Origin: Piper betle
Taxonomy: Eukaryota; Streptophyta; Magnoliopsida; Piperales; Piperaceae
NCBI GenBank assembly: GCA_033002965.1
Contig: JAURVB010006737.1
Span: 18,965-82,964 of the forward strand
Reading direction: 5' to 3'
DNA length: 64,000 nucleotides
The translations under genes were made by a program, and so were the position numbers. Every line of letters starts with the position of its first letter. Position 1 is the stretch's first letter. Below the pieces are notes generated by a model. It saw nothing but the letters and a program-made list of their open reading frames with translations, was not told where the DNA came from and made no database searches. Of this stretch, positions 33,162 to 46,572 are shown piece after piece.

Positions 33162-35221
33162 TGTTGAGATTTTTAATCACCTTTTTATTATACATTTGAC
33201 AAGATAGAGTAATAAAATCCAAAAAATATAAGATACACCAAAAATAGAGGATACGCTAAAGTTATAATCTCTAATTGGAACACATTCCAATTAAAAATAC
33301 CGTTAATCTCCGAATAGTAAAGACAATTTAATTAAGAACAATAACTTTAAACTAGAGAACAAACTATAATTGGCTAGACCTACACAATGTGAGGAGAGGC
33401 TCTCTTTCCCCTAAAAGAGAGAGGGAGAGGCTCCATGTAAAACCTTATTGTAAAGCACACAAGGACACACAGTGATATGTCCTCTATTTTGTACATAGAT
33501 ATACAACTACATATATCTAGTGAATGGATGCAAACCATTATACGTGAGATGCAATCAATCTCTTAGATACAAAGTGCTAACACCAAATACTCTTCCTTAA
33601 GCATTAAAACTCTCATATCTTTCTTCATTTTTTACAATTTTATTTTAATTCGTCGTACTTTGAAATCTCCATGTCATTATGGTTTCCCATGTAATTGTAA
33701 CTATATATTTATAGTGAATGGATACAAAAGATTATACATGAAATACTGATCAATCTCTTAGATACAAAGTGCTAACACAAAATACTCTTCCTTGAGCATT
33801 GAAACTCTCACATCTTTCTTCTTTTATACAATTCTATTCGAATTCCTCGTACTTCTTTAACTAGCTCCATGTCTTTACGGCTTCCTATGTGATTTTATAA
33901 TTTTAGACATTCGTCATATGATTAAGGACTCCAACAATTGTCACGTCCTTAATCATGTGGAGTACACCAAGGTTGGTTTAACATCCTTTACATAAGTGAT
34001 ATAACCCATGCAATGTCCCCTTCTTAGCCCATGTGGAATCTCATTGGCATGCTCCATCGTTTGTTGAACAACGTCAAACTTAATGCATCACTGTCAGCCA
34101 CCATCACATAAGACAAATATCTCAACACATCTCTCATCTTGACTCGTGTAAAATGCTCTCTATCGCTCGTAATTAGAACTTCTAGCACATCTACTCTACT
34201 CATATAAAAGGAACACCCTTTGCTAGTATAGTCTAATAATCATCTCGACAAAGCATGAACAAACTTGATCTACTCAACAAAGCTCCACGAACCAAGCTCT
34301 TCCATGATCTATACGATGAACCAAGCTCTTATGCAACTTGTTAGGGAGTCCCAATTACCCACTTGTTGAGATTTCAATCACCTTCTTGTTGTATGTATGA
34401 CAAGATAAAATAATAAAGTACAAAAGATAGAGGACACAATAATTTAATGTAAAAACTCACCAAAAAATATAAAAGAAAACCACAAACCATCCACTATAAA
34501 AAATAATTGACACCCACATCCTCCTCAAGAATACACAACTCTTCGTATATAACAAGATCTTCAACAATCGATGATATAATACAATGAATAAAATAACCTT
34601 CATTTCCTTCTCCCTTTAACATCAGGCAAATCCAAAGCATCATTTTCATTGCCTGGCAAACTCCCATTCACCAAACATAATCCGCAACTCCAAATGGAAC
34701 ATACTGTAATTGAAAAAATTTACAATCTCTAATTAGAATACACTTCAATTAGTTCAATTTTGAACTAAAGAACACTCTAGTTAGAGAGACAGATAACTTC
34801 CAACCAAAGAACGTACTCTAATTGGGTACACCTATTGGGTATACCTACACCATGACGAGAGACTCACCCTCCTCTAAGCGATATAGGGAGAGCCTCGCTA
34901 TCAAACCTCATAGTGGTTTATACAATAACAAATAGTGATGTGTCATCTATTTTTGTAGATATATATACAAATACATATTTATAAATAATGGATACAAAAC
35001 ATTAAACACGAGAATATGAAGGGTCAACACCAAATACTCCTAATATTAAACACGAGATACCTTTAGAATATAAAGAGCCAACACTATATATTCCTCTCAA
35101 AGTCCACCAGTAAACTTCATCTTTATTTGTCTACCACAATTCTTCTCAAATTCCTCTCACCTCTTTGACTAACTCCATGTCTTTACGACTTGACATGTAG
35201 TTGTGATGAGGGACTCTGACG
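33162..35221. repeat. Pair of LTR-like direct repeats
   Basis: The segments 33162-33936 and 34364-35221 both begin TGTTGAGATTT and end GGACTCCAACA or GGACTCTGACG. They share ATTAGAACACA.T.CAATTA-like blocks, GAGAGGCTC, and 'ctccatgtctttacggctt'. About 430 bp separate them. The first copy carries an internal direct duplication (about 33500-33700 and 33705-33900). This could be a short non-autonomous copia-type element or two solo LTRs. No clean target duplication was found. Confidence 0.5.
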
Positions 35222-35488
35222 TAACCAAACACAATGATCTTTGGCTGACTTTACAATTGTTTGTTGACTGTTGGTGTGGAAAGCATTCTGATTTATGAAA
35301 TCGTACTTTGTGGTTAGCAAAACCTAACTTGCCTATTTACTATATTTTACCATTGCATGTTGTGAAAAGTTCTGGTCATCAATTTCTTTGGGTGTTCCAT
35401 TCATCAATTTCATTGTATGTGTGAAGCTGTAATAATTAATTAAAGATCTATAATTGATTTTGCATATTGAAAATGTGAATTGTGATGG
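35222..35488. other. No recognisable feature
   Basis: Short unique spacer up to the target duplication of the next LTR. Confidence 0.45.
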
Positions 35489-35493
35489 TCATG

Positions 35494-38400
35494 TGTAACA
35501 CCCCAAATCTAGGTAACCTAAGAACTAGATTAGAATTGTTATGATTAAGTCGAGTCAAATCTAAATTGATTAATCTAAGAGTCTCAAACGAAAAATGAAC
35601 CGAAACAATCCTCTTAGTGTCTCAAGAAAAGAAGACACCGTTAAATGTTTAACTAACACTCAACAAGAAAGGAAGAATGGATGTATGCAACAAACTAATA
35701 AGAAACAGTGTGCAATGACATGGCATAGTAATACTCCACATAAGAGCCAAAATATAAATGGATAAATAAGGAAATAAATACAACAAAATAATTGTTAAAG
35801 TTGAAATCTAAATGTCTCATCGAGAAACCTAATATCATGTCCAATCTATTAATACAAAAGTTGGTGAGGGCATACATCATATTAAATCTAATAAATACAT
35901 ATGAACACTCATCAAACACAGACCAAAGCACAAAAGAAAATCAATGGTGCTCTAAGCACAAGTGTGTGTTGAAACTACCTGTCCTTCCACCATAGCCAAC
36001 CCAATACACAAGAACACAAGACCTATATATATATATAAAATAGGAAAAATGTCAGGAAGAAGTGTCACAGGCCCAAAAAATAAATAATAGAAACTTGCAA
36101 GTCGTAAATGACTTCCACAAGGGATGAAAACCAATATATATCTCCATAGTAACACTCAAAAGGCATCTACTGAGGAGACTTGAAGTTGTAGATAAGATAT
36201 GATCCCAAACTGAACTGATGTTCTGGCCCTTCGGCAATATCATATCACTGGTCCCACTCTTAGAAAAAAACATATCTTACACCCTCTCAAAGCCTTCGTA
36301 TAACACCTAGGCTGGAGCACAAAAGACAATTACTCTTAAGTAGTCACTTCTGGTACCCTCTGATACCGTAAGTCTAGACATGTGTTGTAAAAAGGTATTC
36401 CTCTACTCCACACCTCTTTGGGTGAGATGAAGCTCAATACATGGAAATGTCAGGATCCATCGAGAATGAAACAACCATCTCACTAATCCATAGCCCACTC
36501 CAACCTGCATATACACCCGCTCATGGTATTTACAAGGTCATGTCTACCAACTCTTAGTTCACTGAAACCCCAATAAAAGTATATATAGGGCAAGGAAGGG
36601 GACCATATAAGTAGGTCCGAAGGCAACATGAGGTCGAGCTTAGCTTGAAAACCACAAGAACGATCTCATCCTCAATGGTAATTAATCACAAAAGAAATCA
36701 CGTCTACATGGTCCCTGTTAAGTGGGGTTCAATAAAGCTACTTAACATGCCATGCGATCACGAAATCAAACCATGATAAAGTAAAGTGATAAAGCTAAGA
36801 AGAGTCCTAACAGATATCAGGACCAAGCTAAGCGTGACGACACATCTACGACAAGCTTGTACTCTGAAACCTATATCGGGACCCACAACTCAACAAAAGA
36901 TTGACAACCCTATTTGACGTATGGTCATGTTGTTTGCTCATATCAACAATAACAATATCAACACTAAACGAATCTACAAATAAACACTCAGCACGTAAAT
37001 CGAGACATGATAAGTAATAAATAAATAAAATAAGTCAAATAAATAAAAGAATAAAAATAAAAATAATGGGTGCATGAGGAAACATAATAATAATAAATGA
37101 AGCATGCACGGAAATAAATAAGTAAATAAATAGAAAATAATAATTAAATTAGAAATTAATTAATAATTAATAAAGAAACTCATTTATCAATAAATAATGA
37201 TAATATCTAATCATGATAAATAATAGGATAACTAACAATTACTTGAGTATGCAATTAAACACAAAGAAATAAACTCACTTATGAAATTAAACATATGTTC
37301 GAGCAACTAAATAAATAAATTATTTATTTATTTATTATATAATTAAATAAAATTTGATTAACATGAATGAGATTAATATTAATCAGTAAATATATCATCA
37401 ATGATTGATCAATAATCATACATGCATGTGTCATATACTACAAATAAATAAAGAAAATTGGTTAATCAATAAATGTGTCAAATAAATAAATAAATAATGA
37501 ATAAATAAATAAATAATAAACATATAAAAGCACTCATAACATTAAAATGTGTCAAATAATGTGAATATACATCTAAAATCATGTAGGGAGTCTTGAAATA
37601 CCGTAAACGGTAGAAAAACAAACGAAAACATAGTAAAAAGGGTAAGCGAGTTAGATCGAGTCGGGCCAAGTCAAGCTATTGGGTTAGGCTGGATCGACTC
37701 GGTAGACACAGACGCAAACAAGTAGTCAAAGGGGCAAACAGGGCTGGCTGGACAGGTTTGGGTGGACACAAACTAACCGGCGGAAAAACAAGCACCAAAC
37801 TAGCTAGCATTGCATGTCGCCAAAAAACAAAAACGGCAGCATGGCCAGGGCTGACACTCTTTGAAAAATGTGGGGGGACTAACAGCAATGGCATCTAGGG
37901 TGATAGCCTACTAAGATTGGCAGATATGCCTAGCCGGTGTCGCTGGGTCCAATTGATTGGCCATGAGGAGGGAGTGTTTGTGTGGTCAGCCTCACCATAG
38001 GAGGCTCATCATAGCCTAAATAGAGCATGAAAGGCAGCGGGGGCAATGGAATTTAGCAGATAAAACAATGTCATTGGCTCTGATTATGGCAACAATAGTG
38101 CTGGTGCACTGTCCAAGTCGATAGTCCACCACGAGGTGGTCATAGTGGTGTTTGTCCAGTGGCTAGAGTATCATCGGCGGTAAGCCAAAATGGTGGCAAC
38201 GCTACCGCTAAAATCCTTCAAAAATGTTGGAGAAATTCTAGGAAATTGGAAGGGGAAGTTAGGGCACATCAGCCCTTAGGGGAGAGAGAGAGAGAGAGAG
38301 AGAAAGCTCTTATTGATGCCATTAAATGTTAAAACTGACTCAAAGTCCCCTAGAGACAATAAAGCTAACTGAGCTTCAAAATTCTAAACTCATTCGGATA

Positions 38401-38788
38401 AAGATCTTAAGACTCAAATTAAACTGGGCCCTTAGGGGAAATTTTGTAATCCGAAATCTCTAAGATGCATGCAAGAGAGATACCTTGAGAAAACCCAAAT
38501 GGAAACTAAATGCTTCAACAACCTAGATATCGCCCTAAAACCCTAAGCTAACATAAGTAAAAACATATATACTTTGAGTATACGTTGATAAATCATGCTC
38601 TGCTACAACATAGTTGAAAGTATAATTTTTATATCATGCATAATTAGCATCAATAATATGGTCATATGGCCATATCGACACCATACTCATGGTTTGAAAG
38701 GTGAACAGACATGAATTGACACAAGACTAGCCGGAACCAGGTAAGGCAAAAAATGAGTAAAACCCTAATCCGAAGATAGGGTTTTGCA
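35494..38788 (-). mobile_element. Family A solo LTR
   Basis: 3295 bp. Read on the minus strand it starts TGCAAAACCCTATCTTCGG and ends AGATTTGGGGTGTTACA. The flanking 5-mers are TCATG (35489-35493) and ACATG (38789-38793), four of five matching. It contains a promoter-like TACTTATATGG box (about 36603-36614, minus), an AT-rich stretch (37000-37510) and (AG)n at about 38283-38303. No internal coding and no primer binding site. Confidence 0.8.
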
Positions 38789-39026
38789 ACATGCGCCTAA
38801 AAAACAAATAATTAGTATACCTTCTTGAGTGCAGCTGCTAGAACAGGGCAACGCCTGAGTACTACTACGATGTAAAAGTATAAAATTATTGAGCAACATT
38901 AGACATGCCAATAGATACATGGTAGTAAAGATGATTAAAATAATTTCAAGTGCAAATGAAAAAACCTATGATAAGCATAAAAAATTGTCAACAACAACAT
39001 TTCTATTACTAGAAAAATGGACTCCA
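38789..39026. other. No recognisable feature
   Basis: Short spacer with no recognised sequence. Confidence 0.4.
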
Positions 39027-39200
39027 ACTTCTTATTAGGGTTTTACCCGCTTGTTGTCTTACCCGGTTCGGGTCAGTCTCGAGTCAGTTCGAGTTAGTGT
39101 AGCTTTCAGACAATGAGTATGGGGCTTAAATGAACGTATGAGCATGTTAGGTTAAATTTATAATATATTTAACACATCAGGAATCTCTTTGTCTAGTTAT
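39027..39200 (+). repeat. 5' end fragment of a family A LTR
   Basis: CCAACTTCTTATTAGGG, then TTTTACCCGCTTG and GTCAGTCTCGAGTCAG, aligns with 56911-57060 (CCAACTTCTGGTAAGGGG, TTTTATCCGC, GCAGTCTCGAGTCGA). The first bases (TGTAAAACCC) are missing. Confidence 0.6.
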
Positions 39201-39590
39201 TTTTAATGAAATATTGCGGTTCTCAACAAAAAACTATATTTTGAAAAAAAATTCACACTAACAATCTAGATATGAATTAAAATGATATGATAACCTAAAC
39301 CTTATAGGATTTGTTTATGTTACATGGTGAGTACGGTTTGCTTAATTGACCAAATCGACCGAACTAAACTCATTTTGGAAGTTCAGTTCAATTCTATTTT
39401 GGTATGGTTGTAGTTTGATTGAAAACGAAAGTTAGTCAAACTTAATTTGGTTGATTCTGTCACTTCCTGTAATCCCAAAAATCTGTCTAATATAAGACCG
39501 AAATGAATTGTTAAACATAATTAAAATACTAACGTACAACTTAGTGGAAGCAAATTTAAAAGAATAATCATAATTACTCAACAATAACAG
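39201..39590. repeat. Tract of AACCAAAC-type motifs, possibly a MITE piece
   Basis: 39310-39460 is rich in 'aattggt', 'gtttggtt' and 'gaaaacgaaa' motifs that recur at 40490-40640. This resembles common plant MITE sequence, but I could not define ends. Confidence 0.3.
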
Positions 39591-39718
39591 CAATCATAAA
39601 TACATACATAAACATAACCACTTAACAATCAACAACAATCATAAATACATACATAATCATAACCACTCAACAATCAACAAAAATCATAAATACATACATA
39701 ATCATAACACAATCAATT
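39591..39718 (+). repeat. Three-unit 45-bp tandem repeat
   Basis: The unit begins CAATCATAAATACATACATA and starts at 39591, 39636 and 39681. It is followed at 39745-39815 by two copies of a 35-bp unit, ATACCCACTTGCGT(A/C)GGTTG. That second motif also appears inside the LTR at about 59115-59165. Confidence 0.75.
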
Positions 39719-39815
39719 TCACTTTCTCATTTTCATAACCATAATTACTTCCATACCCACTTGCGTAGGTTGTCAAAAATCACTTCTATACCCACTTGCG
39801 TCGGTTGTCGAAAAT

Positions 39816-40690
39816 CATACATAACACATTCAAAAATAATGTATATACACTTACACAAAAAGATAATATACTCATATCATACATAAAAAAACATACATAC
39901 TCATATTTAAAAAAACACATTACCCAACCAATTTTTTTTCTGTTTGAGAAAGATATACTTATATAGACATGAAAACGTACATTAAAAGTTATCACTCATA
40001 AATATATACACTCGAAATATAAAAAGTCATCACTAATAAATACATATGCTTGAGATATGAAAAATCATAAATCATGAATACATACACTCGAGATTAAAAA
40101 AATCATTCCATAAAACCATTCAAACCAAATAAACCAATAAATTGAAAGAATTTTAGTTGCATCACTTCTTCCACTTATTTTTTTAATCGCACATGCGACT
40201 TTTTGTATTTCTAGCATTCATGATATATAACAAAGGTTTATTAAAATTATTATTTTTGTTCAATATATTTAAAATAATTTATCTATGTATGTGTAAGGGA
40301 TGGAACTTTATTATATTATATATTGTATACCTATTATATGACATCCCAAATTAGGGCACCATTCATATAGCTTTTCGTGATAAATTTGTAATTAGCCCCT
40401 AAATGTGTACTAATTATTATTTATTTCATAAATAAAACTTAAAAATAATTAAAGTGAACACATACTGATAGGCACTATTTATCATTTTGGTTAGTATGGT
40501 TAGACTTTAGTTAAAACGAAATCATATTGAATTAGTTCAATTTGGTCGGTTTGGTTGCAGTTTTAATTTGGTTTTCATTTGATTAACCAAACAGGTCACT
40601 TTAGTGAATTAGATAAGTGGTTCATTTTGGTTTTAACCAAACTGATCAAATAATGAGCCCTAAATTGGTACGGGTTGTACTTTGTACATT
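39816..40690. other. AT-rich DNA with MITE-like motifs
   Basis: No coding sequence. 40490-40640 repeats the 'aatttggt', 'ggtttggttgca' and 'aaccaaac' motifs noted at 39310-39460. Confidence 0.3.
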
Positions 40691-40695
40691 GAACT

Positions 40696-43640
40696 TGTAA
40701 CACCCCAAATCCGGTCACGCTCGTGAACCGAACCGGTATGTTATAGGCCCCGGTTAGGTCGGCTAACCCTAACCTAACTCATACGGATCCAATCTCAGTG
40801 TCTTAAGATGAAGATATAACTCTCAAAGCATGGATGAATGCATAAACCCTAACATGGTACTACATGAATGACATACAAATCAAAGTACACACCAAGACAA
40901 TCCCGATAAAAATTAATAAAAACTTTGAAATATAATAGACAGAAAATCCCCTAAAAATGCAATTAGGGGCCACCCTGTCAAATATACATATGCAAATATA
41001 TATCTAACCATATATCAAATAATTTCATTCATACAAAATACAAAATCTAACATGCTTTAACTTATTTTGAAACTTGGGTCTCAACCCACTACGCTGCCAT
41101 TGCACAATCTATTCGTGTTCACATCATCTCATCATGTCTTAACAATTAATCATGTCACATAATCATGTCTTAAGCATTTAATCACACCATATAATAATAT
41201 CATAAACACAATATAAACACTCAATTGACTGACATGTGTGCAAGCGGCAACAATGCTCCTCCGTCCAAACTGGCTCCTCCAACTTGTAATTGTTACCTAC
41301 ATATAGTATAAAAACATATCAGTAACAAGTGTTACTGGTCCGAAAAATAAAATAACTATAACAAGCTGGCTATGAGAGCAAACTCTCATATGAAAGAAAA
41401 CATCATATACTCCACGTGAACACTCTGAAGGGCACTACTGAGGAGCCACTGGGATCCAGACCCGGTAGCATCCCGATATTACTGATCTGTTGCTGGTACT
41501 GTGCCACTCTCGGCACTTCTTTTTCAGTACTTCACGTGAAACTTTATCCTAAGCCCTCTCCTTACCTCTATATTTCTCCTGGCCTTCAGCACGATGGCCG
41601 AGTACTCTCAGGCAGTCGCCTTTAGTACCCTTTGACCCACAAGTCCATACATGCACTGTACTAAACAGTACCAGTTAACCTCCATGTTCTCCGGGTCTGA
41701 GGAACTCAAATGTGGAGTTGTCAAGATCCCTCGGGAATGGAACAGTCCGCTGGCACTAATCCAGAGCCTGCTTTGACTATCACGGCATCTGCTCATGGTA
41801 CATGCAGTCGGTTTCTCCATCTCTCGTCTCACTGAAAACGCGAAAACTACATATATATAGGGCTGGGTAGGGATTTATATAATAGGCCCGAAGGCAACTT
41901 GTGGTGGATCTTGTTTTCGAAATCATCCTCGAGGGGTTATTAATCCGAAAAATTGTTCGGTTAAATGGCCCGAGTTAAGTGGGATCTAATAAAATGCCAC
42001 TTAACCCGTCCTACAAATAATAAAATAAACATAAAATAGAAAAGAGCGTAAAATAGAGACGAGTCCTAAACGGATCTGGTAGAAGCTCCAAGCGTGTCAT
42101 CGTGCCTAGGCGGCGAGCTCCTATTTCGTACCTACACATCAAAACTAAATACTAACGCCCGCTAACTAAATGATACATCAAACTCAACACAATTAAACAC
42201 AAAATCATCAACCATCAAATAACCATAAATATGAAAATAACTCTAACTCATCCTATTCATGACAATTTTATTGTATTTTTCCTAAGTTACATCATACACG
42301 ATTATCATGCTCAATATACTTACTTCATTAGATCACTTAACCTCCATGCACTATCCATCACATCATGTAACTTATCACTTCATCACTTATCCTCCGTGCA
42401 CTATCAATCACATCATAAATCAACCCTAGCATTTTGTGCTAACAATCATCATCAATTTTAAATAATCAAATCAGAGGTAATTATACCTCACGTCGTCGGC
42501 AATCGGCGACCGCTAGGGTTCCGTCGCGCGTCTCGGAGCTCAACTTCGGCGCTCATTGGTGTTTGAAGCTCGATCGGGCTCGACTGGGTGAGCCCCACGG
42601 AAGATCTGGTGAATTCCGTCGAATTCCAGAAATTCCGGCTTTTCGACGGTTTTCCGGCGGCTTCCGATGGTTTTTCGGCAGCTTCCGGCAGTTTTCCGGC
42701 GACAGTCGCCGGTGGCGTCTACTGGCCGGAAAGTGGCCGTGTTGGGTACCCTTGGGACCGGCTCAGCGAGCCCAACTCATCTACGATGTCGATGCGGCCA
42801 ACGGAGGTGGCAGCTCACCGGAAAATGCATAAAACCGAGCAGGCGGTGATGGTGGCTAGATCCGGCCGGCCACAGCGGCGATGGCCTCCGTTCCGGTCGG
42901 GGAAGGTCGCTGGAGGGCTGAGGGTGCTGAGGCGACCGACTGATTGCGGTGGTGCTGGTCGCCGGCGGTGGAATCAGTGACGGAAGTGCAACGTGGGCGC
43001 GGCGTGGCTTCCTCGCGTCGCGGCGGCCCGATGGGGTCGGGCTTGGTCGGGGCAGCACGGCGATGTCATCGCGGGGCTAGGCGGCGATGATCGGCAGCCA
43101 GGGGCCGCCGGCAACGGCGGCGGCAACGCGCACAAGGGCTGCGTCGGGCAAGGGTTTGTGGAAGAAAAGAAGGGCGCGGGGGTGTGTGATGGCAAAGTCG
43201 TAAATATTACTTGGCTCGTCTCCGACTCGAGTCAAAAATAATATTTAAGTCGTAAAAAATTCCAAAAAAATTAGGGAAAAATCCCATAAAATCAAACAAC
43301 ACCAAAAAATCAGAATGATATGCTCTAGAACTATCAACCCACCCAAAATACCCGTAACACGTCCTAACGCGGTAAACGGCTTAAAACTAATTCCACTATC
43401 CATTATATATCATAATAAAAAAAAATGAACTGCATACTCTCATATATTCTGATAACTCATTCTTTTCTGCTGTGTTCATGACGTTATCATTATATATTTG
43501 GGTACACATGACCCTCATGGCTCATACACGAGACCGGCGTCGGCTCAGTACACGTGTTCTGAAACTGACTCGACTCGAAAATAACAGTCGAACCAACCGA
43601 TTCTGAATATAAAACCCTGACTCGAATCGTGGGTTTTACA
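40696..43640 (-). mobile_element. Family A solo LTR with perfect target duplication
   Basis: 2945 bp, flanked by identical GAACT at 40691-40695 and 43641-43645. The minus-strand start is TGTAAAACCCACGATTCGAG and the end is GGATTTGGGGTGTTACA. The minus-strand promoter block is CCTATTATATAAATCCCTA (about 41869-41887). A GC-rich island (42480-43190) lies above it with long overlapping open frames in several phases, none resembling a known protein. The perfect duplication marks it as one of the younger solo LTRs here. Confidence 0.92.
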
Positions 43641-43689
43641 GAACTGGCACTACATTATGGTATTCAAAACTTGAATTTAATGCACATGA

Positions 43690-43890
43690 AACCGTTGCCT
43701 CTTTTTCTCCATAGCCAGTGGAAGACATGCCGAACATGCTGCCCTTCGCCCCTCATATCTTCATCCGCAATGCCCTCCGGTAGCTCATCTCTAGCCATTG
43801 CAGTTTCCGACCAAGTTGTTTATAGTAGTCGTCTCGGGTCATCTTCCCCAACTCCAGTGAACCTTTCACCTATTTAGGACCTTGTACCGT
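43690..43890 (-). pseudogene. Gene fragment of unknown family, copy 2
   Basis: The minus-strand frame reads KGSLELGKMTRDDYYKQLG and then WLEMSYRRALRMKI. After a TGA it continues GAKGSMFGMSSTGYGEKEA. It shares GSLELGK..xDDYxKQ with the fragment at 32272. The nucleotide match GTTGTTTATAGTAGTCGTCT against GTTGTTTAAAGTAATCGTCT supports common origin. The frame is broken and the family is not recognised. Confidence 0.5.
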
Positions 43891-44368
43891 GCCAAGTTGT
43901 TCATAAAAAAGAGATGGGAATGCGAGCCACCATTTCGTTCTGCACATTTGCCTAGTATTTAACCAAATAAAAATACTGGTAATTATTTTATAGACCGCCC
44001 ATAATCTAATGGGCCACATAAAAATCCTAATTTTTGGCCTCATAAAATTCCTTTAAACAAATGGTTTGGATAGTTCTATTGAAAGAAAGTATTTATTTGA
44101 CTAATAAAAATGATGTTGATGGTGTTCGACTCAATCATCCATGATAAAAACCAATTAATCAACCAACTACCTATAAATAAAGGTCATTGCTTAACCATCT
44201 AAATCAACTTGGGACCAAAACCTGTGTTCTCTTTTAAATATTGAGTATTGGGTCTTTAGATATCTAGGATTTGGTCCAAAATTTTTTCTCTTTGTGACTA
44301 AGTATTCGATCTGCTCAACGTAACCCTCTTATTTTCTTCTACATTTTATCACTTAAAAGTGAGTCATG
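43891..44368. other. No recognisable feature
   Basis: AT-rich spacer before the CACTA element; nothing coding. Confidence 0.45.
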
Positions 44369-44371
44369 CTA

Positions 44372-45483
44372 CACTACTGAAAAATTGGTCTTGTCATTGA
44401 AACTTGCAATTGCAAAAATACGGTGTTTGTCACTGAATAATCACCAATTTAAGCAACACAAAAACTTGCTACCATTTTGCCACTGAAAATTTAGTGATTA
44501 AATATTTTCCACTGTTCTGACATAATTTTTTGGTGTCAAAAATATATGCCACCATAATTTTGGTGGCACATTTTTAATAATTTTGCACCGATTCGACACC
44601 AAATATTTTTGCTTTAAAATTAATTTACCACTGATTTGACACTATTTGTCGGTGTCAAAGTTAAATGCCACTAAAATATTAGTAGCTCATTTTTAATAAT
44701 CTGTCACAGATTTGTAGTCGAAAATTTTTGTGTAATCATCAATTTGCAACCGATTTGACACAATTTTTTGATGTGAAATTTACAAATTCAAAAAACAAAA
44801 AACAAAAACCAAAAAGTGCCTAATGGTGCCACTAGCCGCATCACATGCAGCCGGCCACAGCCACTCCTGTTCGGCCCCTGTGCCCCGCCGCCAACGACCG
44901 TGTCCAACACCACCACACCGTCCACCACTGTTGTGAGGCCCCACTGCCCGGCCACTGTCATGCAGCTTGCTGCCCACTGTCTTGGCACCGTGACCAAAGC
45001 CACGCCGGGCGCCAATGGTTGCTTCCTCACCACTAGCAGACACTGATGCCGACAACCCCCCTGCCACGAACACTGCATCCGGCCTCAAGCCAATACTGCA
45101 GACCGCCTTGAACTCCACTCCAGGCCGCCTCGTACCCCGCACCGCCAACCAAATAATTATTTTTTTATATATATTTTAAAAATTTGTTACCGAATTGTCA
45201 CCGAATAAAGCTGACAAATACTAACCACTGATGTCTGCCATTGATTTTTTTCATAATATGCCACAGCTTTGTCACCGAAATTTGGTGACAATTTGCCACA
45301 AATTGTTACCCAAATATCTTGGGGACAGTTTGTGACCGTTTTGTCACCAAGTTTAATTTGATGTGAACCTTTTTGTAATTGGAATTTTCTGTGACAAGTT
45401 TGATGATAAATACCTTTCTATCACCGAATTCTAACCTTTTGACCTGAAAATTTCTGTGACAAAAGTTTCATTTTTCGCTAGTG
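44372..45483. mobile_element. Non-autonomous CACTA (En/Spm-type) transposon with GC-rich core
   Basis: 1112 bp. The left terminus is CACTACTGAAAAAT and the right terminus is the complement of CACTAGCGAAAAAT. A perfect 3-bp target duplication CTA lies at 44369-44371 and 45484-45486. Subterminal regions hold many short TTTGTCACTGAA, TTTGGTG.CA and TTTGACAC repeats in both orientations, as is typical of CACTA transposase-binding regions. The middle (44820-45150) is sharply GC-richer, with overlapping frames on both strands, and may be captured host sequence. No transposase is present. Confidence 0.88.
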
Positions 45484-45486
45484 CTA

Positions 45487-46189
45487 CAAGTCCTAAGGTA
45501 ATCATCCCAACTAATTACTTTTCTTTATAAAATAAAAGTTTCAATTTGTGGTAGGTACTACATGGGATTAGCTTTTTCTCGAATTTATTTTATCATATAC
45601 AAATAAATTTTGTATGTTATTGTTGGTAAATAATGATTATAAAAATATTGAAGTATATATATTCGACAATGCAATTTAAACCCAAGGCTATGATATTAGA
45701 TACAACCATCAAAATGTTCAAGTTTGCATCCATAGCCGCTTTTCAATTCATCTCATGGAGCAGATTGTCCCATGAGGTCTTTCAAGAGGCTAGTCACCTT
45801 TGCAGGTCCTGGTCTTCTTCCAATTCATTGCAGGAGTTATGTTAAGTTCGTAGTTCACATCGTTGCACAAGATGTGCAAGGATGTAGATAGTCTCTTCCC
45901 GTTCTTTATTTATGGAGTTATAGTCAAAATTTAACTCGTGAGGTCTACTGAAATAAGTTGACGAAATATTCAGATAGAAACAACTTCTCTATTGTCTCTA
46001 ACTGTGAAGATCGGTAACATTTTACTATATGCACCGTAATCAGAGGAATCCCTAATTCATTTGCTTTTTCCTATGTAAGGAGACAAACTTGAATGACTTT
46101 AATTATATTATGCCTATCTTCTAGGAAAGATATATTCAAGTGAAGTCTTATTATTTTTCTTGTGAGCTCCGAATGGGTATATCCATGGA
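45487..46189. other. No recognisable feature
   Basis: Spacer between the CACTA element and a second CACTA end. No gene recognised. Confidence 0.4.
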
Positions 46190-46572
46190 GAGACACCTTC
46201 TGTTGGGTCTTTTTGGTGACTCAGTAAGGTCTTTTCGGTGACTCATTAGGGTCTTTGTCATCACCAAAATTTAGGTGATAAAAAATTTGGCAACTAATTG
46301 AAAATAGTATCAAAACAGTGTCAATTTGTCACTGAAGAGTTTTGCTGATAATTTTGGATGGCTAATTGTCACGGAAATTATATGTCTAGACGGTGGCCGA
46401 TTCGGCGACAAACATCAATAGTCAATCTGTCACTGAATTTCAATGGTTAAATGGTGACAATCGGCGACTGAAACTTGGTGGCAATATATAAATAGACACC
46501 AACTGCATATTGTGGCCAAAATTTTGGTGACAAATATGCGGCCAAAATTTTTGTGACAAATTGACACTAGTG
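46190..46572. mobile_element. CACTA transposon end remnant
   Basis: Dense TTTGGTGAC, TTTGTCACTGAA and TGTGACAAATTG repeats end in GACACTAGTG at 46572, a CACTA-type terminus. The opposite end is not identified. The subterminal motif matches the element at 44372. Confidence 0.6.

Noticed and set aside
33162..35221. Calling the direct-repeat pair a complete retrotransposon
   Set aside because: No target duplication, primer binding site or pol motif could be confirmed.
39591..39718. Regular 45-bp repeats considered as a CRISPR-like array
   Set aside because: Units are contiguous with no unique spacers, the DNA is plant nuclear, and no cas genes are present.
42563..43241. Frames of up to 130 codons inside the solo LTR
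   Set aside because: They lie in the GC-rich part of a family A LTR, overlap on both strands, and have no recognisable domain.
44780..45148. 122-codon minus-strand frame in the CACTA core
   Set aside because: No known domain, and competing frames on both strands; kept only as possible captured sequence, not as a gene.
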